A DNA stretch of 64,000 nucleotides from Warburgia ugandensis (lineage: Eukaryota > Streptophyta > Magnoliopsida > Canellales > Canellaceae), in contig CP141127.1 of NCBI GenBank assembly GCA_035236585.1, positions 64,213,495 to 64,277,494 of the forward strand. The letters run 5' to 3'. Positions within the stretch are counted from its first letter, which is position 1. The number at the start of each line of letters is the position of its first letter. Below are positions 12,495 to 26,085 of this stretch, piece after piece. The translations under genes were made by a program, and so were the position numbers. The notes beneath the pieces were generated by a model. That model searched no databases, was not told the DNA's origin, and saw only the letters and a program-made list of their open reading frames with translations.

Positions 12495-14139
12495 TGATAT
12501 ATACAAAATTATTGCATACATACCCTTATATTTAGAAGGTTTTAATCTAAAATCACTTAATTATCACTAATTATAATTAATTCTATTGTTTTGTATGTCT
12601 ATGGTGCTAATGAAAAATGTACAAAAATGACCATTTTACCTTGAAAGACATTGAGGATCCATACATGCTAAATATCTTGGAAATTCAAAAAGACCATTGG
12701 ATGTTACTGTCAAAGTCAAAATGATCAAAAACCCCATATACAACTTGTCTTCAAATGAAGGTTAAAAGCTGGCAAATTCCCATATATGAGCTTAACTAAT
12801 ATACATTGGAATTGTATACAATAAAAGAAGAATGGGACCATGTGAAGACTTTTCACTTATTTTCTCTCTCCTACTCAACCAAAGGGATGAAGAATCAACC
12901 AATTAATGGATGCTTATCCATATAAGATATTGAAGCACAATTGGTCTACGTGAGCATATGAAGATCTACACAAATCAAGGCTATTCATCCTAGGGCAACC
13001 TAATCCAATGACGGAGAAGAAATGAAGTTTAAAGAAGGTTACATGCCATAAATGGATCACATCCATACAATTAAGGATACGTATGATCTAAGGGCTAGGA
13101 ACGAAGTATTGAAAAGATAAAAGCCCTATCCACATTTCCCATGAAAAGTCAACCTCAAACCCTAAGAAAAGGAAGATCTCAACCATCCAATCTCGTCCAA
13201 GGGTCTATACATATTAAGTTTCTAAATCAATCACACACACATACCCATGTACATTCCATGCCCCACCCTTCCTAGGACTTTCTAATTATGAAAACCCTAT
13301 ATTTCCCAACAAATTTTACATTTATTTCATTCTTTTTCCTACTTATTCCTTATCTTTTCCATATTTTCCATTATTTTTCATTTTTATTTGCTCCCAGTTT
13401 CCACCCCCACTTTCCTAAAATAAAAATCAAGTCCCTGCCTCACCCCCCAACCTCCTCCAAAAACCACTTTCATATTCAATTTTACTTCATTCCTTCACTC
13501 TTAAGTCACCTCCATAGTTTCCTTTTCTCATTCTTTCTTTTTCCCACTTATTCCATTCTTTCCTTAGGCTTTTATTCCTTTATGTTTCACTTTCCATCTT
13601 ATTTCTTCCATTCTCATATCCCATTCTTATATTTGAATTCCACACTCCTAATCTAACTCGTGTTTGATTTCTAATATATTGCATTGATCTTCATCCTTGA
13701 TTCGCTTAACCCTTATGCAAGAAATATATAAATACAGATGTCATAAATAAGGTTAATATTTCAACTTTTCCTCAAGTGCATAGTCAAATCAAAGGAGAAA
13801 CAAAGGGAGGGAGATCACTCTCACCCAAACTCCCTTCAAGCTTTCATGATCAAATTCCTTGGAGATAAAGGTAGGGTCTCAACCTAATCCAACTTCTTCT
13901 TGCTTATTTTTCTTTTTCATTTTGTACATTCTTCTATCTTTTCCACTTACCTTCTTTAAGTTTGTTCACATGAATTAGTTGTAGTTTTCCTTAGTTTTAC
14001 ATAGCAATTTCTCATCTTTACTTGATTTGTAGTTCGTGTTTTGCATGGTAATTCCTTTCATCATAGATTAGTATAGATGCATACCGTGTCCCGTTCCATT
14101 TCATAAGTGTTTAAAGGCATACAAGCATAAGGATTTTTT

Positions 14140-17043
14140 TGTAGCTTTAAAATTACTCGCAAGTGTACAAATAAATGAAGTATTTTTACACAAGTGAGGT
14201 TGACGCATAAGGAATCTTACAGATTTGTAATGGCTTGGATTTTATTTAGAACAATTAACTTCAGCCAAAGAGATAGAGATGTGATTAAACTAGTAATTTA
14301 AAACAACTAAGAAGAATGGAATTAGAAACTAAACATTAAAACAAACTTACTAAAGCTGAGAAATAAAGATGAAAATATATCCAAATAAAATGCAAGAAAC
14401 TAAAGGAAACTAATGTTAAATTAGAATGAATCAAATTAGGGAACTAATCTTAAGGAAACTACTAAAATGGAAATTTTCCTAAATAAGAAACTTTCTATAA
14501 TTGAAATTTTCTAACCAAATAGGAAACTTCAACCAAAGAGATAGAAATGTGATTAAATTAGTAATTTAAAATAACTAGGAAGGAAATATGCATGGAATTA
14601 GAACTAAATTTAGAAGAAACTTACTAGAAACTAAATATAAGAAATAAAGATGGAAACTTATCTAATTGATATGCAAGCAACTAAGGGAAACTAATACTAA
14701 ATTAGAATGAATCAAATTAAGCAACTAATCTTAAGGAAATTACCAAAATGAAAACTTTCCTAAACAAGAAACTTTCTAGAAATGAAACTTCCTAAAATTC
14801 AAATAGAAAACTTTCTAAAACTAATAAGGCATGAAAAAACTAAATTAACCACTGGTAAACAAGATATAATAATCAAAATAAGCAAAGATTAAAGATGAAA
14901 GGGATTTAGTACCATGCACATGGTTTTAGGATTGTGTGCATGGTTCTAGGACCCCAAAAGTGTCTCAATTTGATGTATCTATAGAGACTGACCATGCAAA
15001 CTAACTATGGAATCTAATAACAAACATGAAAATCTAAATGAGTGCCTAAGGATTTAAGCAGAAGCAATGTTTAGGTGGCTGAAATTAAGGCAACAAGTGA
15101 AGGAAAAAATAGTTTTCAGATTTTTGTACTTAAGAACATTCAACAAATCTAGCATTAGAAAGCTATTGAAGCCACAAATTTCATGCAAGGAAACAATCCA
15201 TATCTCAAGTACTTTGATGAAATAAACAATCTATAACAAGAATTCCCATTGAACTATATTGAATCACATCCAAACCACATAAAAAGCTAGGTGCACAATA
15301 CATGTTCTATTGCTGAAAATTGCATCTAATTCATAATCATGAAATCATATCGAAAAGACACCAATAATGCAATAAAATGCTCACAAACTTATGTATAATG
15401 AAAACCAAAGAAAATGCATGAAGGAATTCAAGAGAAAAGAAAGGTAAGTGGGTGAACTAACTAAGGAAAAACTACTCAAAACTAAGGAAAAAGGAGGGTA
15501 GAAAATGTGGAATTCAAGTGGGGAAATCAAGGATTTAAGCTAACTACTATCTTGGTGTCACTACCAAAGAATAACTAACTTGAGTATTGATTGAATAAAA
15601 AATAAAAAGTATAGAATTGTAGCAAGAAAGAAAAGGCTTGAGGGCTGAAAAGATAGCATGGGTTTTAAGGAACAAAACAATGAAAACTAAAAGCAATGAA
15701 ACTAAAGCAAAACAATTAAGTTACTAACCTCAATTGGAGAGAAATTAATCAAGAGAATAACAAGAAGACCAAAGGAATAAAAGCATCAAATAAGTCCCAA
15801 ATCCAAAGCTCCAAAAGATCCCAAGCTAGAGTGGTCCATTCAAGGTTGTCTCACCTAACCTTTACTTAGAAAATTTGTATGAACCATGGGGGTATATATA
15901 GCTGAGTGGGTTCCTAATTTAGGAAAGGGTGAATGCATGATGAAAGTGGATCTAGGTTAAGATATTAAATGAGGAAGGTTAGGAGGAGGAAATTTAGATG
16001 GGAATGATGTCATAAAGATAACATAAGAGAGAGAAAATTAAGTATGGGTTGGTTGGTTTCTAAATTAGAAAGGGAGAGACGTCCCTTTCCATGGAGGGAA
16101 ACTGGCCCTCCACCCTCCTTATTGAATGGTGAGATGAGAGGAGGATGTGAAATGAAAAGTGGTGGAAAATTCTAAGTAGGATCTAGGGTTTTGAATTTAT
16201 TTAGACTTATGGTTTTCATCTTAGGAAACCACATGACTTTAAGCACTTCAACAAGGGGGAAGCACCACTTTTTGAGGAGGTGCCTCCCTCCTTAATATAA
16301 ATTTTGTGTAACCCTAGGATGGAGCATGGATTAAGGGTGGGAAATGGATTAGGAAAGTGGATTTTTCTATATTGATGGGTCCCTTGATGCATGACCATCA
16401 TAACTTTTACAATTCTCTCAAAATCTCTTAAAAATCACACTTTTAACATAAGATAATCTCCAATAGAGCAGCTCCATGTGACACTCCTTGGCTTGATGGC
16501 TCATTCCTTGGTGGATTAAGTGACTTCATTGCTTGGTTTCAAGGCCTAAGTAGGTCATGTGTGTCTCATCACCCTTTTTCATGGCCTTAATAACTTAGGT
16601 GACTTGAATGGCTCCCATGCAAAGGTGGTGGAAATGCATGGATTTATGCATGGATCATTTTAGTCACCATTGCTTTTGCCGCCCCCTATAGGCCTTGGTG
16701 AGCTAACCACGTAGCTCAACCCATCAAAAACTCTATGAAGGGCAATATAGGTCGTTGGATCATCTTCTCACTTCCTACGAAAAGAGTAAAACACTAATTA
16801 AATCCTAAAAGAATTATGATGATTCACATACTTACTTCAAATTATCTTATGAACCTGCAAAATATCAAACTTTTGAATCATTAGGTTAGAAATGCATGTA
16901 TTACAAAATTTCAGCTAAAAAACCTAATTTAACACTCTAAGTTATAACACATGGGAAACTAATTGGGTACTTTTTATGAAAAATTGAATACTTATTAGAT
17001 TTTAATACATTCCACCAATTTTTGGTGGGTGGTCTTTTTCATA
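14140..17043 (-). mobile_element. LTR-like insertion in reverse orientation within the element A LTR
   Basis: On the minus strand it begins TGATATGAAAAAGACC at 17043 and ends near 14140 after TACACTTGCGAGTAATTTTA. That tail resembles the terminal CATGCACTTGTGGTATTATT segment of element A's LTR. Its right part (about 16560-16900) is recognisably similar to 37790-38230, so this family occurs at least twice here. I could not find matching target duplications, so both ends are approximate. Confidence 0.45.
14257..14815. repeat. 268-bp tandem duplication
   Basis: AACTTCAGCCAAAGAGATAG at 14257 recurs as AACTTCAACCAAAGAGATAG at 14525. The following roughly 270 bp match with scattered substitutions and small indels. 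It is non-coding and AT-rich. Confidence 0.8.
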
Positions 17044-19074
17044 TCACTTACATGACATTTTTAATGGCTTGCTTAGGTTGCATTCATGGTAGATTTGCAT
17101 GATAATTTTGTTTTCTTAGGTTACATTTACTTTATAGATCTACTTTGAAGCATAGTTTCCCATTTATCTTGCTTAGTTTCCATGTTTTTAAGCACTTCTC
17201 TCTTTTAGAAGTTAGTTTCTAATTTTAGAGTTCATGCTAAGATATTAGATTTTTGTGCTTTGTAGTTTTAGAAACTTTCTAATTTGCTTTCCATTCATCT
17301 TAGAAATGTTCTAGGGTTAGTTTAGATGTATTTTAGAAAATAATTTGCATGATAGATGTTTAGATCTAGCACTTTCCTATTTTAGAAACCCATGTTTAAC
17401 CATGTTAGACTTCTTATTTCCCATTGCTTACCTTTTAGGATTAGTTTACAAACTTCATGCATATTAGATTCTTACAGTTAGAAGGCATTTTTATTTTAGA
17501 AAGTCATGCATATCATAATAGATTCATGTACTTTAGTTGCATGTAATGTAAGCATTCATCTTTCCATTTAACACACACACACACACACACACACACTTTC
17601 TAAATTGTTCGCATGGGCCATTCCATACTAGATTTGCATGCATCTCGCTTTATTTCTTATTCCAATCTCACTTTTCTTCACTCACACACTCTTTCCATGC
17701 TTCCTTATCTTTTCACTTTCTAATTTCATCCACTTTCTATATCCATACACTTGTCATGCACACACCCACTTTCTAATTTTATATCTCATGAATATTCCAT
17801 GTTAGTTAGTCTATGCATCATTCCTCTTTCACTCTTTCTAATTTCTTTTTCATGGATTTGGATTAAGAAAAAGGAAATGATCCTTATAAATAAGGAAACT
17901 TTCTAATTTCTTAATTAAGGTTGAGGGAAACATGTAAATCCATTCACAAGCCACCTAAGTTCCTAGTTAAAGGCTTCATGTTGTAGGGTATGAATACACC
18001 TTGTACTTACTTATCGCTTCATCTCCTAAGGCTAGGAATGGGTGAGTCCTAAAACAAGGGCATTGTCACCAATTTGTTTGCTTTATTTCTATTTCATGTT
18101 TAAGGAAGGAAGCCCCCTCTATGGTTCAACTTCCTTGAAGATGAATGGCCTATAATCCCTCCTTTATGTAAACTCTCTGAAGTTGCCCTCTTTCTTTTAA
18201 TAGTTTTTGGTTTAGGAAAAATGCAGTAACCATTTTATATCCTCTTCCATCATTCTTCTTTCTTTCTTAGGTGGTGATTGTTTAGGAAAATGTGTTAGGA
18301 ATCCTCTTTCCTTGGCTGCCCTAATACTTAATTCGTAAAGATTAATAGATGAGATTTGACAATTTGTGGCATGTTGGAATGCAAAGGATGAAAAGATTGG
18401 TGGTAATTTAATGTATTTAGGGTTGAAGAGTAGTGTCCAAGCTCCTATTGAGTGATACCAAATGTGGGCCCTACAACAAAATTCAAGCCCGAATTTGAAG
18501 GATATTTACTTGCTTTCTTTCCTTCGCTTATTAACAAATCCTTGTAATTTGACCATTAATGAAATAGTTCTTTTTCCTTTCTTTTTAGATAATTTGTTCC
18601 TTAATTTCCTTTTTTAGTTAATGGTAGTTTTATAATTATGCTTTAATTCTCAGTTAGTTGTAATTTTAGATCATTTCCTTAGTTATAATTTTAGAAAGTT
18701 TCCTTTTCTAATTAGTTGTAGTTTTAGAAAGTTTCATAGTTTAATTCCTTGCTTATTTAGATAGTTTCTTAGTTACTTGCTTTCTAATTTAAGATTACTT
18801 TGTAATTGCTTAGATTGTTTAGTTTAGAAATTCCTTTTTAGCATTTGTTTCCTTTTCAATTAGTTGCTTGTTTTATGTTTTTCCTTTCCTTTTATTTTCC
18901 TTGTCTTTAGTTGTAGTTCAAAATGTCCAATTAAATTCTTGGCTAGGTTAAAGTAAAACAACCTAAATTCTAATTAAATTTGTTTATCTAAGAGTCTTCA
19001 TGGAATCAACCCGTATTTGTCAATTCAATACTTTAATAGAACTATGCACTTGCCTTATTATTTAAGACATGTCA

Positions 19075-21097
19075 GTGATGAAATTTGCTCTTGATCTTAT
19101 AGGTGTGAGTGCCCTTACTAATCAATTTCCAGACACCATGTTAGTTTGATCAATCATATAATCACCTTAAAGCATTAATTGTACCCTAAAAATGCAACAA
19201 AAGTAGTAAACTGATGCATCTATCAAAATGGTACTTAGCAAAGGGTTTGAGCCTCAACAGACTAGACATTATAACCTTGACAGCCAATAGTCACGAGTTA
19301 AAGCCGAGTTTAGGCTATTCCTTGTTAAGAAGTGCAGCTAATGCAAAGTCCTAATTAATATGCAACATTTAGTTTATGAGTGCAAACTATATGATATTCA
19401 TTACTAACCACAATTCAAAACTAATTATCATACGAGTCCCAATCTAGGAAATGTAAGGAGATAGAATGGCTTACAATGGGGTTCTTGATCAAATCTTCTC
19501 ATACAAGGGAGAGACCATGTACATACTACCTCCTCTTCCAAGTTAGGATGACTCGCCCTTGACCTGTATTATTACAACCCTTATTTGAATAAATTATTAT
19601 TAAAATAAAGCTACAATGCGTCCTCTCTACAAATCACTCAAAAATAAAAAATATAAGCCTATCCTATCTAAAATTCTCTTTCAAATCCTTCTCTAAAATC
19701 CTGTAAAAATAAAATTTTAAGTGATTATCAATTAATCACATGAATTATGAAAAAAAAAAAATGCAACTAATATGTATGCAAACCTAAACTAAGATTAGTG
19801 GTAAAGTAACTTAGGTTTCAACTAAAATTCCATTGCGAGTCCTCAAAAATGGCACAAAAAACATGATATGTTCTAATTATAACTGCAAGAGCACAAATTT
19901 ATTGAAGTATAGAACTGTCCAAGTATTGGTTGGTCCCACGAGAACTCAAAATTAGGAATTTTAATTAAATATAATCAAATTACTTTAACCTAGCTAATGA
20001 ATTAAGAAATAAATAAGCAATTAAATTTAATTATTAAAGAGATATAACGTTGACTAAATAATTAAAGTCTAGGGTTTAGACTTTCTCCTTATTTGAATTA
20101 TGTTTTCTAAGAAAATCATATTCAAGTAACTTAGGTTTTTCTATTAAAGAGACATAAAGTCTATATTTTCTCAATTTTAGGATTTTGCTTAATTAAGTTT
20201 ATTATTTCTAGTACACTTGTTTTCTCAAGACACAAATAGTCTAAAATTCTCTAAACTAATTAATTAACTTATCATATTTATTTTCTTAACTATATGATAT
20301 ATATTCTATAACCTATGAAAGAAATTCTAAATATATAAGTCAATTTGTTATTTTCTAAATTGATAATTAAGCACACTTTTATCTAAGATACCCTAAGTGA
20401 ATATACTTAAACCTACTATGGTTTCATCCTAACTAAAATGAAAATTTAGACTAACATTTTAAATATTATTCTAATCTTATTATTATGAGTATGACATTTA
20501 TCAAGTTACTTTAAATTAATTTTTAACTATATTAAGGCTAAAGAAAAGAAAAGTAAAATAAACAACTTACGAACTAAAGAATGAAAGGCACACTTTATTT
20601 CACTATGAATGAAAAAGTTTACGTGAATAAAACATAAAAACAAAGCATATAAATTCATAATGGAATAGATTTTACCACTTTTCTTATTGTGTCACTCAAC
20701 AAGACCGCTTTAGAAACCCTTCCAACCCATGCTACCACCTTGTTTTCCTCCACTATATAATGACTTAGCTTTTGTTGTATAACTCAACTAGGCTATAGAT
20801 CATTACCTTGGTAGCCACTTTTTCCTAAGGAAAAACACTCAACCAACCACAGAGGGAGATGAAGAAAAAAAAAAATGGAAAGATGGATGATATGAATTTT
20901 AAGGAGAAAGAAGATAAAAGTGGCTTTGTACATTAAACATTAAGGATGGAGAGAGAATGGGATAGATGGGAGTGGAGGTTAGAGAGTTGGAGTAGAGTAA
21001 TATGTTGAAGATGTTGAAGGAAGAGAGGTACTTGAAGATAACAAAAATAAGAGGGGTACTTGAAAATGAAAAAAAGAAGAGAGGTTGGGTGCTACCT
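19075..21097 (-). mobile_element. Retrotransposon B: 5' internal region and part of its 5' LTR
   Basis: About 19075-19860 is the reverse complement of the leader of element A; for example, 19540-19600 matches 7905-7960 through TTGTAATAATACAAGTCAAG. A primer-binding-site-like TGTGCCATTTTTGAGGA lies on the minus strand at 19839-19855. Its LTR, read on minus, ends at 19864 and extends rightward to 21097, where element C has landed. The LTR then probably resumes after 33644. It is the same family as A, in opposite orientation. Confidence 0.65.
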
Positions 21098-21698
21098 TGT
21101 GACGACCTAGGTTTTCAAATGAAATTTTAAATACAAACTAATTTCTAATGCAGGATCAATCCAATTTGAAATATTTTTTGTAAAATAGTGCAATGCAGTA
21201 GAAAATGTTTTCTTTCAAATTGACTTTGAAAAACCCAAGTGTCATTTTTCTTTTATCAAAAACAAGGATTTTGGGTGAAATGAGCGCTCATTTCTACCAA
21301 AAATTCAGTAGAGTTTCCTCTGTTTTTTGGACATATGACCTTTAACGCATGTCATTGCAAAGTACCTGATAAACATTGTTGATCATTTTAAAATATAAAT
21401 GGAGACTCTGTCTCCTTTTCATATATCTAACAAACAAAAATAGTTTACCTCAACACAACACACCCAGAAACTCCACAGCACAACCTAGTCACATAAGTCT
21501 TCCAAATTCCCATAATTACATACAATGCAATCTCTTTCTCATTTCTAATATGATAACTTTAATTCAAAGACTAATTCCAACCTGTCCTCTTCCAAAACTT
21601 CTGTTGGCGCACTCCTGTCAATAAGCAGCTCCTATTCCTTGGGAGTCCTTTGTTCTGTGATACTATCAACATGCCAAACTTGCTACTATTCTCTATAT

Positions 21699-21730
21699 CT
21701 GAGGCATTGCAAACCACAGCAATGCCTCAG
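21699..21730. repeat. Perfect 12-bp-stem hairpin in LTR C (left copy)
   Basis: CTGAGGCATTGC, an 8-base loop, then GCAATGCCTCAG. The same hairpin occurs at 28466-28497 in the other LTR and at 57881-57911 in a distant solo LTR with a different loop. This points to selection for an RNA structure in the LTR. Confidence 0.85.
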
Positions 21731-22169
21731 CAAGCAATTGCTTGTGTATGTGGAATAAGAAGCAATGTTTTATATAAACAGAAATCATGATAATTATATA
21801 TATATATATATATATCAATTTAGCCATGTTGAATCATGCAAACAATAATTCAATTATCATTTCACTTGAACTCATTCAACATTTATCAGAATCATGAATC
21901 CATGCCAACATAGAAGGAATACCAATGCATCAATGCAAAACACGCTCTTTGAAAAGCAAAGTATGCAATCACATATCAAACTTACATGTCATTTACATTT
22001 CCTGATACTAGTCTTCGCTCTTACGAGCCATTTCACATATTAAATACCAACGCATTGTTGTGTGTATCAAGTACACAACAAACAATATTATCCTCTTTAG
22101 AGCAGTGAGTCGGCATAGTGGGTTTAACCCAAAGACACACCAAACTCAAAGACACACCTTAAGGCTTTA

Positions 22170-22560
22170 CTCCTGAGAGATTGGTAGCTCATCTAACCAG
22201 GAACCGGTAGCTCGTCTAGCCCGAAGGGCCACCCACATCATAAAGACTCCATGGCCTACCCACATCATAACGACCTCTTAGAATGTGTCAAACTCCCCAA
22301 ACAATGGGGTTAAATCCCAAGGACCGGTAGCTTGTCCAGCCAGGAACCGATAGCTCGTCCAGCCCGAAGGCCCGCCCACATCATAACGACTCCATGGCCC
22401 GCCCACATAATAAAACCCCTTAGGATGCGTCAAACTCCCCAAACAATGGGGCTAAATCTCAAGGACCAGTAGCTCATCCAGCCAGAAACTGGTAGCTCGT
22501 CCAGCTTGAAGGCCTGCCCACATCATAACGACTCTGTGGCCCGCCCACATCATAACGACC
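22170..22560. repeat. Tandem repeats inside LTR C (left copy)
   Basis: Two to three degenerate units carry GGTAGCTCGTCCAGCC, GCCCGCCCACATCATAACGA and CAAACAATGGGGCTAAATC. The block is GC-richer than its surroundings. The right LTR carries a version with a different unit arrangement at 28940-29340. Confidence 0.8.
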
Positions 22561-23911
22561 CCTTTTGCTCATACAAGCCATTTCACAATTTCCTAGTATC
22601 AGTCTTACATTTCTTTCACATAGTTTACAATAATGCATAGCTTATGCATAATAGTTTAATCATAATTCAAATTCAACATGCACACTCATCTTATCTTTCA
22701 TATAAACAGAAAATATTCATTTCAATGCTTGAAATTCATATGCACATGCATATATAGTGAAAATTGTACCAATCTTAATTCCACCTACCTCAAATAGAGA
22801 TCTTCAGGTTCTCTTAAGCAAATAGCATATGCGCTCCCAATCAATCACACCTATGCAACAATATAAACACTCATTTAGATATACAATTCTAAGACTTCTC
22901 TTAGCTTTTCCAATATGAAAGCTCCCTCTATGTTAATCCCTGACACTAGTCATCACAAGGCAAAATGACAGTGCTTATTTCTATGCTAAGAGTGTTTGAT
23001 TAGCTATTAGTTGATAGCTAGTTGAATGACAAGTAGTTATTGGATTTTCTAATCCACGCCATTGGCCCTAGATTGGCTATTCACCACTCTTCTTAAGTGA
23101 CTGTAATTCACTTTCACTGTTCAGTGGTCTGAACCCATGATTCCTATGTAGATCAACTCTTGGGTTGGAGCTGGATGTTATTTTCCTTACTTTATATCAT
23201 ATCTAAGCTAATTCAGGGTTCAAGAATACATCTGTGACCTCTAATCATTCATCTGACATCATAAGGTGTCTGTTTGAATAGTGACAAATCGGACGACCTA
23301 GATCATCCAATCTGTTTCACTTCAAATTCATATACTTCTAGTCATCCTATCATTTTAAGGACGGGGAACTTATCTGTGGTGTCTGATTGTCGATCAGACA
23401 TCACGATGTTAATGTGTGAACAGTACCCGATTGGACAGCTGAGATTGTCCAATAGATTTCAGTCTAGATTGACAATCTCAGTTAGATTCAGCTAACATTA
23501 GGCACCTAATTACCTATCCCTAATTTTTTTATTTAAAAATGGACGGTTGGATTATCCACAAAACCTAGATCTAGCATGAATGGTTCGGATCTAGCTAAAA
23601 TCTCAAAATCAAGAATAGGGTTTTGTAGATCTTACCTTTTAGATGCATTTCTATGCATTTTCCACCGTTGGATGGGCTAGATTAGCTCAGGTTTGTCATG
23701 AAACCTCCAATCTTAGTCGTGCGACGTTCCCCTCTTCAATCAATGGTCGTGATCACTTTAGATTCCCCAATAATATTAGGGTTTTGTTCAGCTCAACGTG
23801 TTGAACAACATGACCGGTCGGATCATCGATTTGAGCCAGCATCATCTCTGATGACAGCTTGGAATCTGACGACTCAAGAAAACCCTGGTTTTCCCTTCCA
23901 TGCCTACATGC

Positions 23912-24072
<161 letters not shown>

Positions 24073-25944
24073 CCCCTCTCTCCTTCTCCTCTCCGGCTGT
24101 TTCCCCCTCAGTTTGTTCTTCTTTCTCCCTCACTCTCTCTCTCTCTCTCTCCGCTCCTTCCCGACGTCATGTTTGTCTAGCGTCGTCTTCCTCTTCTTTC
24201 TTCTTCTTCTTCTTCTTTTTTTCTTCTGGTTCGTTTTATGCAGTGAGGTCAGGTTGCCATCCCACTTAGGTTGAGGGGGGGCCGTTATCAAATTCGGCCC
24301 CTCCTTTTAATCACTTTAATCTTTTCTCTCTTTTTTTTGAAATGTTGCATTCTTCCCTCATAGGAATTTCGTCCTCGAAATTCTTTCCATGTTATTTTCA
24401 AATAATTCCAAAACATCCTCATATTCCAAGATCCACATATCATACCAAAAATTTCTAGAATCAATATCTATAAATAGACAATTTCATATCATGTCATCAC
24501 CTCATATTTTAATTTACATGTACATCACTAAATGATAAACCATTTCATATCAAACAACTCATAATTTAATTAGAAGGCGTCATCACCACATATAATGCAA
24601 TTAACATGAACCAAACTCTTATCTAAGGGTTAATTATTTGTATACAACTTTTGTATTGTTAAAATCATCGTATCAATAAAAATCATTGCATCTCAGCTCC
24701 TATATCAATAATGCTATGCCAAGTCTATATCAGAGTGCATTAGTTTATCAATAAGCAACTATATGCCGAATCTATTATAGAGCACATTAGCTCACCCATT
24801 GTCAATCATATGCTAGTCAAAACTAGAGCATATCAACTCACCAATAGGCACTCTACGCCAATGAAAACCAATCCACTAACAATCACACTGTAAACCCCTA
24901 GAAGCCTGCCACCTAAAAGCTTGCTACCTAGAAGCCTGCCATTGCCTCTTGCATCCGCCCTCATTGGCCACCCTCTTAGGTCACCCTCATCAGCTACTCA
25001 TAAGTATTGATCTTAAATCGAATTCTAATTACCCATAAAAGAATAATCTTATATAATTTTATATATCGTTGTTATCCTGGTGAAACTTAATTACTCGACG
25101 CCATTAGTTCATAAGACTAAGGAACCATGAACTTCAATCACCAGTTTGGCTAATGTCAGTCCATCACAATCTCAATAAACTGCCTCTTTATCATTCAAGG
25201 TATTGCAGTAAAGGAAATTTACTTCTGCTAACCATAACTCATGCTATAGGCAACAAATGATGAGTCCTTAAACATTCTGAATTAGTGCACAAGGATTCCT
25301 TGTGCTCCTCTATGTTTATGAAGTATACAGCAGTACTATCTATTAATACAATCATGGCTCATCTAATCAATCTATCATATCCATACATTCTGTCAGTATA
25401 TTGGTTCCACCAATTAATACCATCCAGAACTCATAATAATCATAACAAGTTTTAGAAATCATCTTAATGATGCCATACTCAAAATCCTAGGCTGGTTATA
25501 ACCACGCCTCAATTCAATCTCCACAAACACCATGCAACATCTTGGGTTGATCAAATAAATCATCAATATACAATTAAGAATATCAGTTCTCTACTGAGGT
25601 ACTATCAAACTAATGACAATCAGTGCATAGTAATAAGGATCTGTCTCTCTTCCCATGAAGAAGACTAATGCACTTTATGAAGCCCAACTAGGCCTATTAA
25701 ACTTCTTATGAAAAGCTTATATAGTTGGAGCCTTGCCAACTCTGTTGGGCCATCCCATGTAGTATTTTGGGTAAATAAAACTATACCTGAAATCATTCTC
25801 TTGCGACAATATCATGAAAACTCCTTAGGCAAGACTACAAACTCTTACACATCATCTTTGTACTCAATCTGTGGCTGCTAAGGATCCTCCATTGTCACAC
25901 AAACAAGAAATAAAACTTAGCACCATATGAAACATACAGCATTA

Positions 25945-26085
25945 CTTTCAAGGTGGGATCAACCAATCCATCCCAAAGATGACATCATAATCCACCATAT
26001 CAAATACGATGAGATCGTTCATCATTTCTCTCTTATTAGGTTTATAGGTGCCTCTTAAAAGTATTCATTAGCCTACAATAACTTT
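25945..26085 (-). pseudogene. Retropepsin (aspartic protease) C-terminal remnant of element C
   Basis: On minus, about 26030-25955 encodes NDLIVFDMVDYDVIFGMDWL, which matches the (A)DLIVLDMxDFDVILGMDWL signature of plant Ty3/gypsy protease. A stop follows within a few codons. The upstream Asp-Ser/Thr-Gly catalytic segment is not visible in frame. Confidence 0.7.

Larger units (their letters stand above)
12495..19074 (+). mobile_element. 3' LTR of retrotransposon A, apparently split by a second LTR-like insertion
   Basis: The right part (17265-19074) aligns end to end with the 5' LTR and finishes in GACATGTCA at 19074. The left boundary at 12495 is inferred from the polypurine tract. About 12495-14139 plus 17044-19074 would give an LTR of about 3.7 kb. 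It cannot be checked against the 5' copy, because that copy is cut by the window start. An (AC)n run of about 12 units lies at 17574-17596. Confidence 0.6.

Noticed and set aside
22170..22560. Regularly spaced repeats considered as a CRISPR-like array
   Set aside because: Degenerate tandem units within a plant LTR, duplicated in the partner LTR; no spacer structure.
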